Notes: generated by a model from the sequence alone, not told the origin. Positions 47,022 to 59,120 are shown, numbered from the stretch's first letter. The stretch: 64,000 nucleotides of DNA from Uranotaenia lowii (GCF_029784155.1 NC_073693.1:234582304-234646303), one strand, 5' to 3'. A program made the numbers and translations.

Positions 47022-48123
47022 AGAATTCAGATTCAGAATTCAGATTCAGAATTCAGATTCAGAATTCAGATTCAGAATTCAGATTCAGAATTCAGATTCA
47101 GAATTCAGATTCAGAATTCAGAATTCAGATTCAGAATTCAGATTCAGAATTCAGATTCAGAATTCAGATTCAGAATTCAGAATTCAGATTCAGAATTCAG
47201 ATTCAGAATTCAGATTCAGAATTCAGATTCAGAATTCAGATTCAGAATTCAGATTCAGAATTCAGATTCAGAATTCAGATTCAGAATTCAGATTCAGAAT
47301 TCAGATTCAGAATTCAGATTCAGAATTCAGATTCAGAATTCAGATTCAGAATTCAGATTCAGAATTCAGATTCAGAATTCAGATTCAGAATTCAGATTCA
47401 GAATTCAGATTCAGAATTCAGATTCAGAATTCAGATTCAGAATTCAGATTCAGAATTCAAATTCAGAATTCAGATTCAGAATTCAGATTCAGAATTCAGA
47501 TCCAGAATTCAGATTCAGAATTCAGATTCAGAATTCAGATTCAGAATTCAGATTCAGAATTCAGATTCAGAATTCAGATTCAGAATTCAGATTCAGAATT
47601 CAGATTCAGAATTCAGATTCAGAAATCAGATTCAGAATTCAGATTCAGAATTCAGATTCAGAATTCAGATTCAGAATTCAGATTCAGAATTCAGATTCAG
47701 AATTCAGATTCAGAATTCAGATTCAGAATTCAGATTCAGAATTCAGATTCAGAATTCAGATTCAGAATTCAGATTCAGAATTCAGATTCAGAATTCAGAT
47801 TCAGAATTCAGATTCAGAATTTAGATTCAGAATTCAGATTCAGAATTCAGATTCAGAATTCAGATTCAGAATTCAGATTCAGAATTCAGATTCAGAGTTC
47901 AGATTCAGAATTCAGATTCAGAATTCAGATTCAGAATTCAGATTCAGAATTCAGATTCAGAATTCAGATTCAGAATTCAGATTCAGAACTCAGATTCAGA
48001 ATTCAGATTCAGAATTCAGATTCAGAATTCAGATTCAGAATTCAGATTCAGAATACAGATTTAGAATTCAAGTTCAGAGTTCAAATTCAGAATTCAGATT
48101 GAGAATTCAGATTTAGAATTCTG
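47022..48123. repeat. 13-bp minisatellite array B, unit 2
   Basis: Same repeat. It carries the same rare variant units in the same order as array B of unit 1, which shows copying of whole arrays. Confidence 0.95.
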
Positions 48124-48413
48124 ATTAAGAATTTGGATTAAAGATCAACCTGGAATTTGAAATTGGAACTTATATTCAAATATTAGACTAAGTGTTGTAA
48201 CTCAAAATTCAAACTTTAGAATCAGAATAAGATTTCAGATTTAGTTTCCAGAATGAGATTAATCATTTAATAGTCATATTACTTTCCCCTCCTTTTGTGG
48301 GAATTTTTCCTCTATGCATGGTTGAGCTCTAAAAAAGGTATCATGCTAGGGCACGCGTCACGGCTATCCATCAATATTGTAGTTGGTTTTACTTATTCAG
48401 TAAAAAAAAGCAT

Positions 48414-48487
48414 AAAAAAACAGTAAGATTCGAACCGTGACCAGCAACGTGATAGTTCTGGTTGCTACCACGGCACCATTTCAGCGT
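48414..48487 (-). ncRNA. tRNA-like Pol III module B, unit 2
   Basis: Box B complement at 48,426-48,436 and box A complement at 48,464-48,478, with an adjacent A7 run on the plus strand. Confidence 0.5.
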
Positions 48488-48996
48488 GTTATAAATCTTG
48501 GAAATTCTACTGTTTAAATACCATTCTTTCCATACATAAAATGAGCTCCTTACATACCAGTTCGCTTTTCCCCAAAAAAACGTATCAGGCATCATTTTTT
48601 GCCTTTCTAACAGAAAGGTTTGGTTATCGGTCGATTTGAGAGATCATTAATTATGGGTCTTAGACATACCTTTATAGGTACCTATCGACTCAGCTCGACG
48701 AGTTCTGTTGATGTCCGTGGATTTGTATGTGCCATTTTAAAAATGTCTAGAACGTTTTTGCGAAACTGGGCTGCACAATTAAAATGATTTTAGTCTCAAA
48801 AGAATGCATTTTTTTTTCTACACAACCCTTTCAAAAACGGGAAAAAAACAAAATAGTTGAAACCGTTTTCTTTACCAAATACATACATATCATACTTATT
48901 ATGGCATATAAAAAAGTTGCTAGTGGCGCCTCGAAGCAGCAGCACCAGCAATCATTTATAAATTGGAGATAATCAAAATAAAAAAATAATATTTAT

Positions 48997-49066
48997 TAAC
49001 TCGAGACTTGAACCAAAACCCTTCAGATTCAAAGTTTCAAGCGCTATCCAATAAACCATCGGCACG
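48997..49066 (-). ncRNA. tRNA-like Pol III module A, unit 3
   Basis: Box B complement at 49,004-49,014 and box A complement at 49,044-49,058. Confidence 0.5.
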
Positions 49067-49436
49067 CTTGATAAAGAGCGGCTCAAACTCAAATAGGTAA
49101 AAGGCATTACTAAGACGCACCGTGGTCTGGGCAGTTTCTCAGTCTGCTGGGGCAAATACGGCAACAGTGTTTATATCTTACACTTCTTGCTTTTCAATGC
49201 AGCAAATGGCGGATGGGCGTTTCCTTCAGAGTCCGCCATGCCTATAGACATTATAATTTCATTTATGAAATTATAGTGTCTAAAGCCATGCCGGGTGTCA
49301 ACAAAATGCAGAGCCGTACAGGAAACTGCGTTGGGGGGGAATTTATATGAAGATCTTATGACCCTCGTTTTTTTTTACCCGTGTTGAAGAATGAATTTAT
49401 GTTTTTTTTTTCATTTCTACATACTCATACATAATT

Positions 49437-50730
49437 TAGATTCAATTTCAGATGCAGAATTCAGATTCAGTTTTCAAATTCAGGATACAGGTTTAGGAAT
49501 CAGAATTCAGGATTCAAAATTCAGAATTCAAAATTCAGATTCAGAACTCATATTCAGATTCAGAATTTAGATTCAGAATTCAGATTCAGAATTCAGATTA
49601 AGAATTCAGATTCAGAATTCAGATTCAGAATTCAGATTCAGAATTCAGATTCAGAATTCAGATTCAGAATTCAGATTCAGAATTCAGATTCAGAATTCAG
49701 ATTCAGAATTCAGATTCAGAATTCAGATTCAGAATTCAGATTCAGAATTCAGATTCAGATATTCAGATTCAGAATTCAGATTCAGAATTCAGATTCAGAA
49801 TTCAGATTCAGAATTCAGATTCAGAATTCAGATTCAGAATTCAGATTCAGAATTCAGATTCAGAATTCAGATTCAGAATTCAGATTCAGATTCAGAATTC
49901 AGATTCAGAATTCAGATTCAGAATTCAGATTCAGAATTCAGATTCAGAATTCAGATTCAGAATTCAGATTCAGAATTCAGATTCAGAATTCAGATTCAGA
50001 ATTCAGATTCAGAATTCAGATTCAGAATTCAGATTCAGAATTCAGATTCAGAATTCAGAATTCAGATTCAGAATTCAGATTCAGAATTCAGATTCAGAAT
50101 TCAGATTCAGAATTCAGATTCAGAATTCAGATTCAGAATTCAGATTCAGAATTCAGATTCAGAATTCAGATTCAGAATTCAGATTCAGAATTCAGATTCA
50201 GAATTCAGATTCAGAATTCAGATTCAGAAATCAGATTCAGAATTCAGATTCAGAATTCAGATTCAGAATTCAGATTCAGAATTCAGATTCAGAATTCAGA
50301 TTCAGAATTCAGATTCAGAATTCAGATTCAGAATTCAGATTCAGAATTCAGATTCAGAATTCAGATTCAGAATTCAGATTCAGAATTCAGATTCAGAATC
50401 AGATTCAGAATTCAGATTCAGAATTCAGATTCAGAATTTAGATTCAGAATTCAGATTCAGAATTCAGATTCAGAATTCAGATTCAGAATTCAGATTCAGA
50501 ATTCAGATTCAGAGTTCAGATTCAGAATTCAGATTCAGATTCAGATTCAGAATTCAGATTCAGAATTCAGATTCAGAATTCAGATTCAGAATTCAGATTC
50601 AGAACTCAGATTCAGAATTCAGATTCAGAATTCAGATTCAGAATTCAGATTCAGAATACAGATTTAGAATTCAAGTTCAGAGTTCAAATTCAGAATTCAG
50701 ATTGAGAATTCAGATTTAGAATTCTGATTA
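49437..50730. repeat. Fused 13-bp minisatellite array, unit 3
   Basis: The left edge matches array A edges and the right edge matches array B edges of other units. Shortened units (AGATTC AGATTC without AATTC) occur near 49,758, 49,886 and 50,535. Confidence 0.95.
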
Positions 50731-51018
50731 AGAATTTGGATTAAAGATCAACCTGGAATTTGAAATTGGAACTTATATTCAAATATTAGACTAAGTGTTG
50801 TAACTCAAAATTCAAACTTTAGAATCAGAATAAGATTTCAGATTTAGTTTCCAGAATGAGATTAATCATTTAATAGTCATATTACTTTCCCCTCCTTTTG
50901 TGGGAATTTTTCCTCTATGCATGGTTGAGCTCTAAAAAAGGTATCATGCTAGGGCACGCGTCACGGCTATCCATCAATATTGTAGTTGGTTTTACTTATT
51001 CAGTAAAAAAAAGAGCAT

Positions 51019-51092
51019 AAAAAAACAGTAAGATTCGAACCGTGACCAGCAACGTGATAGTTTCTGGTTGCTACCACGGCACCATTTCAGCG
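51019..51092 (-). ncRNA. tRNA-like Pol III module B, unit 3
   Basis: Box B complement at 51,031-51,041 and box A complement at 51,070-51,084; one extra T separates them compared with other units. Confidence 0.45.
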
Positions 51093-51606
51093 TGTTATAA
51101 ATCTTGGAAATTCTACTGTTTAAATACCATTCTTTCCATACATAAAATGAGCTCCTTACATACCAGTTCGCTTTTCCCCCAAAAAAACGTATCAGGCATC
51201 ATTTTTTTGCCTTTCTAACAGAAAGGTTTGGTTATCGGTCGATATTGAGAGATCATTAATTATGGGTCTTAGACATACCTTTATAGGTACCTATCGACTC
51301 AGCTCGACGAGTTCTGTTGATGTCCGTGGATTTGTATGTGCCATTTTAAAAATGTCTAGAACGTTTTTGCGAAACTGGGCTGCACAATTAAAATGATTTT
51401 AGTCTCAAAAGAATGCATTTTTTTTTCTACACAACCCTTTCAAAAACGGGAAAAAAACAAAATAGTTGAAACCGTTTTTCTTTACCAAATACATACATAT
51501 CATACTTATTATGGCATATAAAAAAGTTGCTAGTGGCGCCTCGAAGCAGCAGCACCAGCAATCATTTATAAATTGGAGATAATCAAAATAAAAAAAATAA
51601 TATTTA

Positions 51607-51677
51607 TTAACTCGAGACTTGAACCAAAACCCTTCAGATTCAAAGTTTCAAGCGCTATCCAATAAACCATCGGCACG
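51607..51677 (-). ncRNA. tRNA-like Pol III module A, unit 4
   Basis: Box B complement at 51,615-51,625 and box A complement at 51,655-51,669. Confidence 0.5.
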
Positions 51678-52051
51678 CTTGATAAAGAGCGGCTCAAACT
51701 CAAATAGGTAAAAGGCATTACTAAGACGCACCGTGGTCTGGGCAGTTTCTCAGTCTGCTGGGGCAAATACGGCAACAGTGTTTTATATCTTACACTTCTT
51801 GCTTTTCAATGCAGCAAATGGCGGATGGGCGTTTCCTTCAGAGTCCGGCCATGCCTATAGACATTATAATTTCATTTATGAAATTATAGTGTCTAAAGCC
51901 ATGCCGGGTGTCAACAAAATGCAGAGCCGTACAGGAAACTGCGTTGGGGGGGGAATTTATATGAAGATCTTATGACCCTCGTTTTTTTTTTACCCGTGTT
52001 GAAGAATGAATTTATGTTTTTTTTTTCATTTCTACATACTCATACATAATT

Positions 52052-52604
52052 TAGATTCAATTTCAGATGCAGAATTCAGATTCAGTTTTCAAATTCAGGA
52101 TACAGGTTTAGGAATCAGAATTCAGGATTCAAATTCAGAATTCAAAATTCAGATTCAGAACTCATATTCAGATTCAGAATTTAGATTCAGAATTCAGATT
52201 CAGAATTCAGATTTAGAATTCAGATTCAGAATTCAGATTCAGAAATTCAGATTCAGAATTCAGATTCAGAATTCAGATTCAGAATTCAGATTCAGAATTC
52301 AGATTCAGAATTCAGATTCAGAATTCAGATTCAGAATTCAGATTCAGAATTCAGAATTCAGATTCAGAATTCAGATTCAGAATTCAGATTCAGAATTCAG
52401 ATTAAGAATTCAGATTCAGAATTCAGATTCAGAATTCAGATTCAGAATTCAGATTCAGAATTCAGATTCAGAATTCAGATTCAGAATTCAGATTCAGAAT
52501 TCAAATTCAGAATTCAGATTCAGAATTCAGATTCAGAATTCAGATTCAGATTTCAGATTCAGAATTCAGAATCAGAATTCAGATTCAGAATTCAGATTCA
52601 GAAT
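52052..52604. repeat. 13-bp minisatellite array A, unit 4
   Basis: Same repeat and edge variants as other A arrays. Confidence 0.95.
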
Positions 52605-53071
52605 TTTTGTAAATTTTATTTTCGGCATATCGGTGAAAAAATTTAGATTCATGGAGAAAGAATATCAGAATTAAAAATTGATGAAGCTGGATGTTGCGAG
52701 GTAAAGTATGGTGTACGTTAATAAATTTTCCTTGCAAAAATGTTCTTTCGCTCTTTTCATCATCCGTAAAATTTCTCCTCACTTTATCAATTTTCAATTC
52801 TGGAATTGTTTCTCCAAGAATACCAATTTTCACAGTTTTTGATAAATTTGCGATGACTTAAAAATCATTACGCATGAAAACACGATTTTGTTTTGTGAAA
52901 ACTTTTATTCACAATTTTTCTGAAATTAAGTTTGCTGCATACTTTTAGGGGTAAAACCATACTATTAAAAGTTGTAAAATCCGAAATCATAAAAAAAAAT
53001 TTTGGATGAAAGAAATTTCAATGTTGAAAACCGCGTGATGCAAAAACAATCAAAATGAGATTTACAAGATT

Positions 53072-54152
53072 AAGAATTCAGATTCAGAATTCAGATTCAG
53101 AATTCAGATTCAGAATTCAGATTCAGAATTCAGATTCAGAATTCAGATTCAGAATTCAGAATTCAGATTCAGAATTCAGATTCAGAATTCAGATTCAGAA
53201 TTCAGAATTCAGATTCAGAATTCAGATTCAGAATTCAGATTCAGAATTCAGATTCAGAATTCAGATTCAGAATTCAGATTCAGAATTCAGATTCAGAATT
53301 CAGATTCAGAATTCAGATTCAGAATTCAGATTCAGAATTCAGATTCAGAATTCAGATTCAGAATTCAGATTCAGAATTCAGATTCAGAATTCAGATTCAG
53401 AATTCAGATTCAGAATTCAGATTCAGAATTCAAATTCAGAATTCAGATTCAGAATTCAGATTCAGAATTCAGATCCAGAATTCAGATTCAGAATTCAGAT
53501 TCAGAATTCAGATTCAGAATTCAGATTCAGAATTCAGATTCAGAATTCAGATTCAGAATTCAGATTCAGAATTCAGATTCAGAATTCAGATTCAGAATTC
53601 AGATTCAGAATTCAGATTCAGAATTCAGATTCAGAAATCAGATTCAGAATTCAGATTCAGAATTCAGATTCAGAATTCAGATTCAGAATTCAGATTCAGA
53701 ATTCAGATTCAGAATTCAGATTCAGAATTCAGATTCAGAATTCAGATTCAGAATTCAGATTCAGAATTCAGATTCAGAATTCAGATTCAGAATTCAGATT
53801 CAGAATTCAGATTCAGAATTCAGATTCAGAATTCAGATTCAGAATTCAGATTCAGAATTTAGATTCAGAATTCAGATTCAGAATTCAGATTCAGAATTCA
53901 GATTCAGAATTCAGATTCAGAATTCAGATTCAGAGTTCAGATTCAGAATTCAGATTCAGAATTCAGATTCAGAATTCAGATTCAGAATTCAGATTCAGAA
54001 TTCAGATTCAGAATTCAGATTCAGAACTCAGATTCAGAATTCAGATTCAGAATTCAGATTCAGAATTCAGATTCAGAATACAGATTTAGAATTCAAGTTC
54101 AGAGTTCAAATTCAGAATTCAGATTGAGAATTCAGATTTAGAATTCTGATTA
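53072..54152. repeat. 13-bp minisatellite array B, unit 4
   Basis: Same repeat and variant order as B arrays of units 1 and 2. Confidence 0.95.
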
Positions 54153-54438
54153 AGAATTTGGATTAAAGATCAACCTGGAATTTGAAATTGGAACTTATAT
54201 TCAAATATTAGACTAAGTGTTGTAACTCAAAATTCAAACTTTAGAATCAGAATAAGATTTCAGATTTAGTTTCCAGAATGAGATTAATCATTTAATAGTC
54301 ATATTACTTTCCCCTCCTTTTGTGGGAATTTTTCCTCTATGCATGGTTGAGCTCTAAAAAAGGTATCATGCTAGGGCACGCGTCACGGCTATCCATCAAT
54401 ATTGTAGTTGGTTTTACTTATTCAGTAAAAAAAAGCAT

Positions 54439-54512
54439 AAAAAAACAGTAAGATTCGAACCGTGACCAGCAACGTGATAGTTCTGGTTGCTACCACGGCA
54501 CCATTTCAGCGT
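54439..54512 (-). ncRNA. tRNA-like Pol III module B, unit 4
   Basis: Box B complement at 54,451-54,461 and box A complement at 54,489-54,503. Confidence 0.5.
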
Positions 54513-54626
54513 GTTATAAATCTTGGAAATTCTACTGTTTAAATACCATTCTTTCCATACATAAAATGAGCTCCTTACATACCAGTTCGCTTTTCCCCAA
54601 AAAAACGTATCAGGCATCATTTTTTT

Positions 54627-55740
54627 ATATTGAGATTGGAATTTTTCGTGTTTGAATATCTGAAATCAAGGTTGCTGATCTTCGCTCAGAATGGTTTTTC
54701 ACCCCGATCCTAGTCACCAACGAGTTAACTCCTCAACATAGAAAGTCTGTTTTCTTTAGAAACGACGCTTTTCAGCATCGAACGACGCAAACCTAGTTTG
54801 TTTTTCTTCCCCTCTTTAGCGATCCGTTATTTTCTGAGTTACTATCGGTAACCATCAAACAATCATCATTCGCTTCTAATGAAAACATTGCGCGTAGACG
54901 GCGTCGAATTCTTCGACATCTACTTGACTCGCTGACGATCATGCTTCGTTGCGAACGCTTCATGAAGGAAAACGAGTTAATTCTTGGAACGCAAGAGATG
55001 CTCAAAACCAAATTTATGCCAAAATTGCCTTATTTTCCTCTCAAGGTGGGTTAATTATTTTATCAAATATCAGTCTTAGTCTTTATCCCAGGAATTGATC
55101 CCTAGTAGCATTCTTCTTTAAAGGTCTGATTTTGGGCATAAAACAACAGCATCGTCATCAACTCGCAAACGAATTCATTCAGTAGCGAAGCGAATGATTG
55201 CTGGAGTAAACAATGACTAAAAATCGGAAGGAAAAATCAACAAGGAACGCTAGGAAACACAAACAGAACGAAAATTCATAGTACATGGTTCACTAAGACG
55301 GCGTTCTTATGTTGTATATTTTGATTCGTTCACGAGTCAATGCTTACCAGCGTCGTTACTGTGGTTGCGTCGTAACGATTGGAAATTTTGAAGCAAATGA
55401 TGCAATTATCAGTAACCCTGTCTGAAATCATACTTATATGATTCAGAGGGAAGGAATCTATCATGTATATTCTATATTATTTTATATATTTCCAAATATA
55501 ATTTAAACTCTGTTAGAAAGGCTCCAATCCACTGTTAAGTGTATTAAATCGGGTTTTTAATTTTAAAATTACATTTTTAGTAGTATCAAAAATAATCTAA
55601 TAACAACCAAGTTTAGCAACCAAGTGTAACTCAATTTATAAGCTTTCAAACGTTGTTAAAAGTTTTCAGATATATTAACTTTGAACTTAGTTAATGATCA
55701 TTATCTGCAAAAATTTCATGTTGATCAAAGTTACCCCGGA
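54627..55740. other. Right part of the inner composite, no recognised gene
   Basis: Open stretches on both strands around 54,790-55,060 lack motifs. TCTGTTAGAAAGGC at 55,509-55,522 is the inverted partner of GCCTTTCTAACAGA at 41,840, marking a further nested boundary. Confidence 0.5.
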
Positions 55741-55771
55741 GATCAAAGTTCCCCCAGTTTACGGTACTTCA

Positions 55772-56358
55772 ACAAGAGCTAGCAACGTTGTATTATATGC
55801 ATTCAGGCGCCACAATTTGCTCTTCCAAAAACCAATGGAATTTGGGAAATAATATGAATCATTCTATTATTCCAATATTATTCAAAGATATAACTCTTGA
55901 AAACGATAGCTTCAACAAAAATTCCAATTGCAATACAAAAATTGAATACATTCTTTGGTGTGAAATGCGACCGCCCTACCATTTAATTGTATGAAATCTA
56001 TTCCAAAAGTGCGCAGTTACATAAAGAGTGAATTGATCAAAACAAGCAACTTTCGAATGATTCTGCAAAGAAAAATGATGGCCGTTGCATTGTATCTTTT
56101 AAGACAGTATAAAGGGCGATTTATTGCATTATGATTATAAAGCAACAGTAATAATCTTGACGATGTTAGGGAAGAAACCACAAAGTGCTCAATGCCCGAA
56201 AAAACAGATGGCGATTTTCTCTGACTGAATATCAACTGTGGTTGCATAAATGAGGGCGATTTTCACAGTACAATGGTACACTTAGTAATTTTTCCATGTA
56301 TTTTTAATATCGACTTCATTTATGCAACAATATAGTGGTGTTGATATTCGTACCGTAA
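55772..56358. other. Sequence between inner composite and MITE, no recognised gene
   Basis: Small open frames (55,788-55,994 plus; 56,017-56,247 minus) lack motifs. Confidence 0.4.
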
Positions 56359-56563
56359 GGCCGATGACATAGTAAAAGCGATGCGATGCGAAGCGGCAAA
56401 TGCAATTCAATGCGGTGAACCACATTTGATGAAAATGTATGTGAATCGCTTAAACCTGACATACTCAACGCGGCGAAGCAGATGTCCATTTGTTCCGCCG
56501 CTCGAGTTCGCATAGGCTGCGTCCCTAAATTCGCATCGCATCACTCTCACTATGTCATCGGCC
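56359..56563. mobile_element. MITE of 205 bp (GGCCGATGACATAGT ends)
   Basis: The 15-bp ends at 56,359-56,373 and 56,549-56,563 are exact inverted repeats, and GATGCGATGCGAA words inside continue the symmetry. The interior is a partial palindrome. No clear target duplication was seen. Confidence 0.75.
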
Positions 56564-58799
56564 CAATACATTGCGATGTTTATTATATCGCCTAAACTTA
56601 TGCAACAACCAATGCAGGGACAACACTTTCAAAAATACTGCTTATTGTAAGCATCCTAATGAAAAATGTTTAATCTTCCGTTGGAACATAGTATTTTATT
56701 TCTATCTATCATAAGATCGTTTCAATGTCCTGTTGAATATTTGTTGTAACAATAAAAATTAATAAAAACTGCAACATAGCGATTGACACAATGATAATAT
56801 TGCACTCATTTTTCGACCGGTTTTTGGTTATTGATATGTTTACTAGTAGTAGCATCGATTTAAAAACAAAATATTCAAGAAATCAATTAGGTGCTATCCA
56901 CTAACTGTTACAGCGCATTCACTGCATTTGTTATTGATCAATTTCTATTACAACAAGATAAAAAGTTCAATCTTGTTCAAATTAATGAAAAAAATATTCA
57001 GCTAAACTATATAAATTCTTATTCATAGCAGCATTCATTGGAAGGAAGAGAGAAAAGAAGAAAGAGGGAAAAAAATGAACGTTTCTCTTGGTTCACGAGA
57101 AAACTTCAGGTGAAAATTCAGCTGTCACATGTATTTTCGTCAAAAGATTTAAGGCTCTTCTCACATAACAGTCCCATGTTGATAGGAATCACTAACAACA
57201 TGGGACCTTTTTGCGAATAGGAGTAGTTTACTAATGCCGTTTTCGTTTTTCTCCACTGGCGCGGGGCAAAACTTTCTCTGAATAAACAAACAGAATCGTC
57301 ACCCGGGACGATGCAAATATATGGTTGCTATAGTCAACCATATGCTTGCCCCTAACACTGACAACTTCTACGGGTTGCAACCGCCTACTTGAGGTTCAAA
57401 CCTGGGGCAATTCTAGTGGACTTCTGATTTAATAAACGAACACAAAAACAGCAGTTAGGGCAAAACTCGTGGATAACTAGGTTGCCACTGCTAATAAACG
57501 AAAACACTATAAGGTATTTTAAATTTTCCAAACTGAACAGTTTAAAAGAAACTTACGCATATTTAACGCCTTTCTTCCTATCATCATCCGGTCATTCCTC
57601 TTCTGAAGCCGCTCGTTCTGGAGATGCTTACATCGGATCCTTTTCTCAGTCATCTTCAAGTATACTTCCTACTCCTCGGCTTCCAGAACTTAGAAATCAG
57701 TTCAGCCGCCTCTCCGGAACAAAAGCAATAAATAGGTATCAGCAGAAGATAGAAGTTGAAGTCTTCTTACGCTTCACACAGCATTTCCTGCGCTTCTTAA
57801 ATAGCCACTTCCTCTTCACCAACCCAAATTTTCGGCACGTTAGGCAGAAACAAGTCATTCTAAATCCGGGTTTTGGTACGAATCCGCTTTGCGTCTAAAG
57901 TTACATGAAGCAATGCTTCCATAGTTCCATAGCAAGGAGCTAACAGTTTGAACTGCGGGTTAGCGTACATTGGGAACTGGAATCGGAAGTCATCTGCTAC
58001 CTCGTACTGTTTTTCACGGATAGCAGCCTTTATACCGCTGGTCTGTTTCTGTGATAGCTATCAGAGACGGGAGACGATTCCATTAACGACTAAATAGACT
58101 TTAAAAATATATTTATCCGATAGTTACCTCTAGCTTTTCCATTTCTTGACAGCAGGACACACAAAAGTAAGATTGCTTACCGTGAATTCCGAATCCGAAT
58201 CACGAACGAATGTAAATAACGTGAACCCTCGTTGTTTTTGTTATTAAAATGATACACGCTCATTTTCATTTACACTGTTTTGGTAAAAAAAAATTAATCT
58301 GCCTGATGCGTAGCTGGAAAATTGTGTTGAACATGGTGTTAAACACTTTAATACATTTTTTTTAAACTCAATTGAACCAAAAATCAAACCATTTCGTGAG
58401 TATCATTCAATCATATGTTCACAGAAAATATTTTAAAAACATTTGGGCTATGATATTTTTATTATTGGATTTCGATTTAGAAATTTTAAAAATTGTAATG
58501 AATGAATTGAATGAATGAATTTCAGAAAATATTTTCAAACTTCGAATAATTGATACCTAACTTTAATAAATCTCAAAACAATTAAAATGATTTTATTTTT
58601 CTAGGTACATCATATAGGTACCCACTTTAATAAACATGCATTTATGCTCAAATTTAGTCAATGAGTAATAAACTTTTCATACGACTGATGCTGTTCATAA
58701 GATTCATGAAAATTCTTCTATACGCTCCATAATTGTACAAAAAATCAAAATAAAAGTCAACATGTTTCAAGCGAATTTTATCTCAGCCTTGTCAATTAC
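56564..58799. other. Intergenic sequence within the outer composite
   Basis: There is no confident gene. An open frame at 57,482-57,898 (138 codons, serine-rich in the middle) has no recognised motif. A hairpin pairs 57,319-57,327 with 57,335-57,343. From about 58,800 the sequence becomes the subterminal region of the outer TIR element. Confidence 0.4.
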
Positions 58800-59120
58800 C
58801 AAATACCAAATACCAATACCATAAAACCAAATCATGCTATCATTTTGGTCTTACGTTTCTGCTCTATCATTATAAATGAAAGCTTAATGATGCCTCGTTT
58901 TGTTATCTTAGAAAAAACAAAACCAAAAAGTGCTTTCATTTTGGTCTCAATGACTTATTTAGGTATTGGTTAGGTATCATCTTTCGACAAATTGATGCTT
59001 TAATAAAACCTTATTTTGCCATCGCGAAAATTACGATGCTAAATTATGCTATCATTTTGGTATCGATAGCTCATTTTGGTTACCGTTTGCTATCGATTTA
59101 GGCATCAAAGTCTGCTCGGG

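Larger units (their letters stand above)
45196..48601. repeat. Tandem macro-unit 2 (3,406 bp)
   Basis: It has the same order of parts as unit 1, and the non-array parts differ by only a few bases. Array lengths differ slightly. Confidence 0.95.
48602..51209. repeat. Tandem macro-unit 3 (2,608 bp), spacer deleted
   Basis: The lead and tail match the other units, but the 460-bp spacer between arrays A and B is absent and one continuous array runs from 49,437 to 50,730. Confidence 0.95.
51210..54626. repeat. Tandem macro-unit 4 (3.4 kb)
   Basis: It has the full structure with spacer. It has many single-base homopolymer length differences from units 1-2 in its first 1.8 kb. It ends where sequence leaves the unit at the T run after CAGGCATCA (about 54,620). 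Confidence 0.95.
41085..55771. mobile_element. Inner TIR element or composite, 14.7 kb
   Basis: 31 bases at 41,085-41,115 (beginning TGAAGTACCGTAAACTGGGG) are the exact reverse complement of 55,741-55,771. A second inverted word, GGGGT(T/A)ACTTTGATCA, lies inside both ends (41,291-41,306 and 55,720-55,735). TA within the ends could be the target duplication. No transposase was recognised inside. Confidence 0.7.
40510..59120. mobile_element. Outer TIR element or composite insertion, 18.6 kb
   Basis: The left end CCCGAGCAGACTTTTATGGC and the right end (reverse complement CCCGAGCAGACTTTGATGCC) are inverted repeats. Subterminal words such as AATGATGCCTCGTTT and TATCATTTTG recur near both ends (40,679 and 58,889). 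The flanks join to restore the repeat copied intact at 38,443-38,602, with TT as the only direct duplication. No transposase is present. The original element was probably small and later swollen by the nested insertions. Confidence 0.7.

Noticed and set aside
42023..51775. 60-80 codon frames repeated in every macro-unit on both strands
   Set aside because: They are conserved only because the units are recent copies. They overlap the Pol III-like modules and show no coding features.
43611..54089. Open frames of 220-370 codons encoding RFRIQIQNSDSEF repeats
   Set aside because: All forward frames of a stop-free 13-bp repeat are open. The frames start and end at array edges and no gene structure surrounds them.
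42676..54152. Regular short repeats resembling a CRISPR array
   Set aside because: The units are 13 bp with no unique spacers, and the context is eukaryotic. They are minisatellites.
54793..55060. Open frames on both strands with arginine-rich runs
   Set aside because: Overlap on opposite strands and absence of motifs give no support for either.
57345..57412. tRNA-like sequence with TTGCCCC/GGGGCAA acceptor pairing and a GGTTCAAACCT box B
   Set aside because: The T-stem is only about 3 bp and the D-arm region is too short for a functional tRNA. It was left out as a gene.
57482..57898. 138-codon open frame
   Set aside because: It has no recognisable domain, no splice context and no matching feature nearby. 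It is within chance for this amount of sequence.
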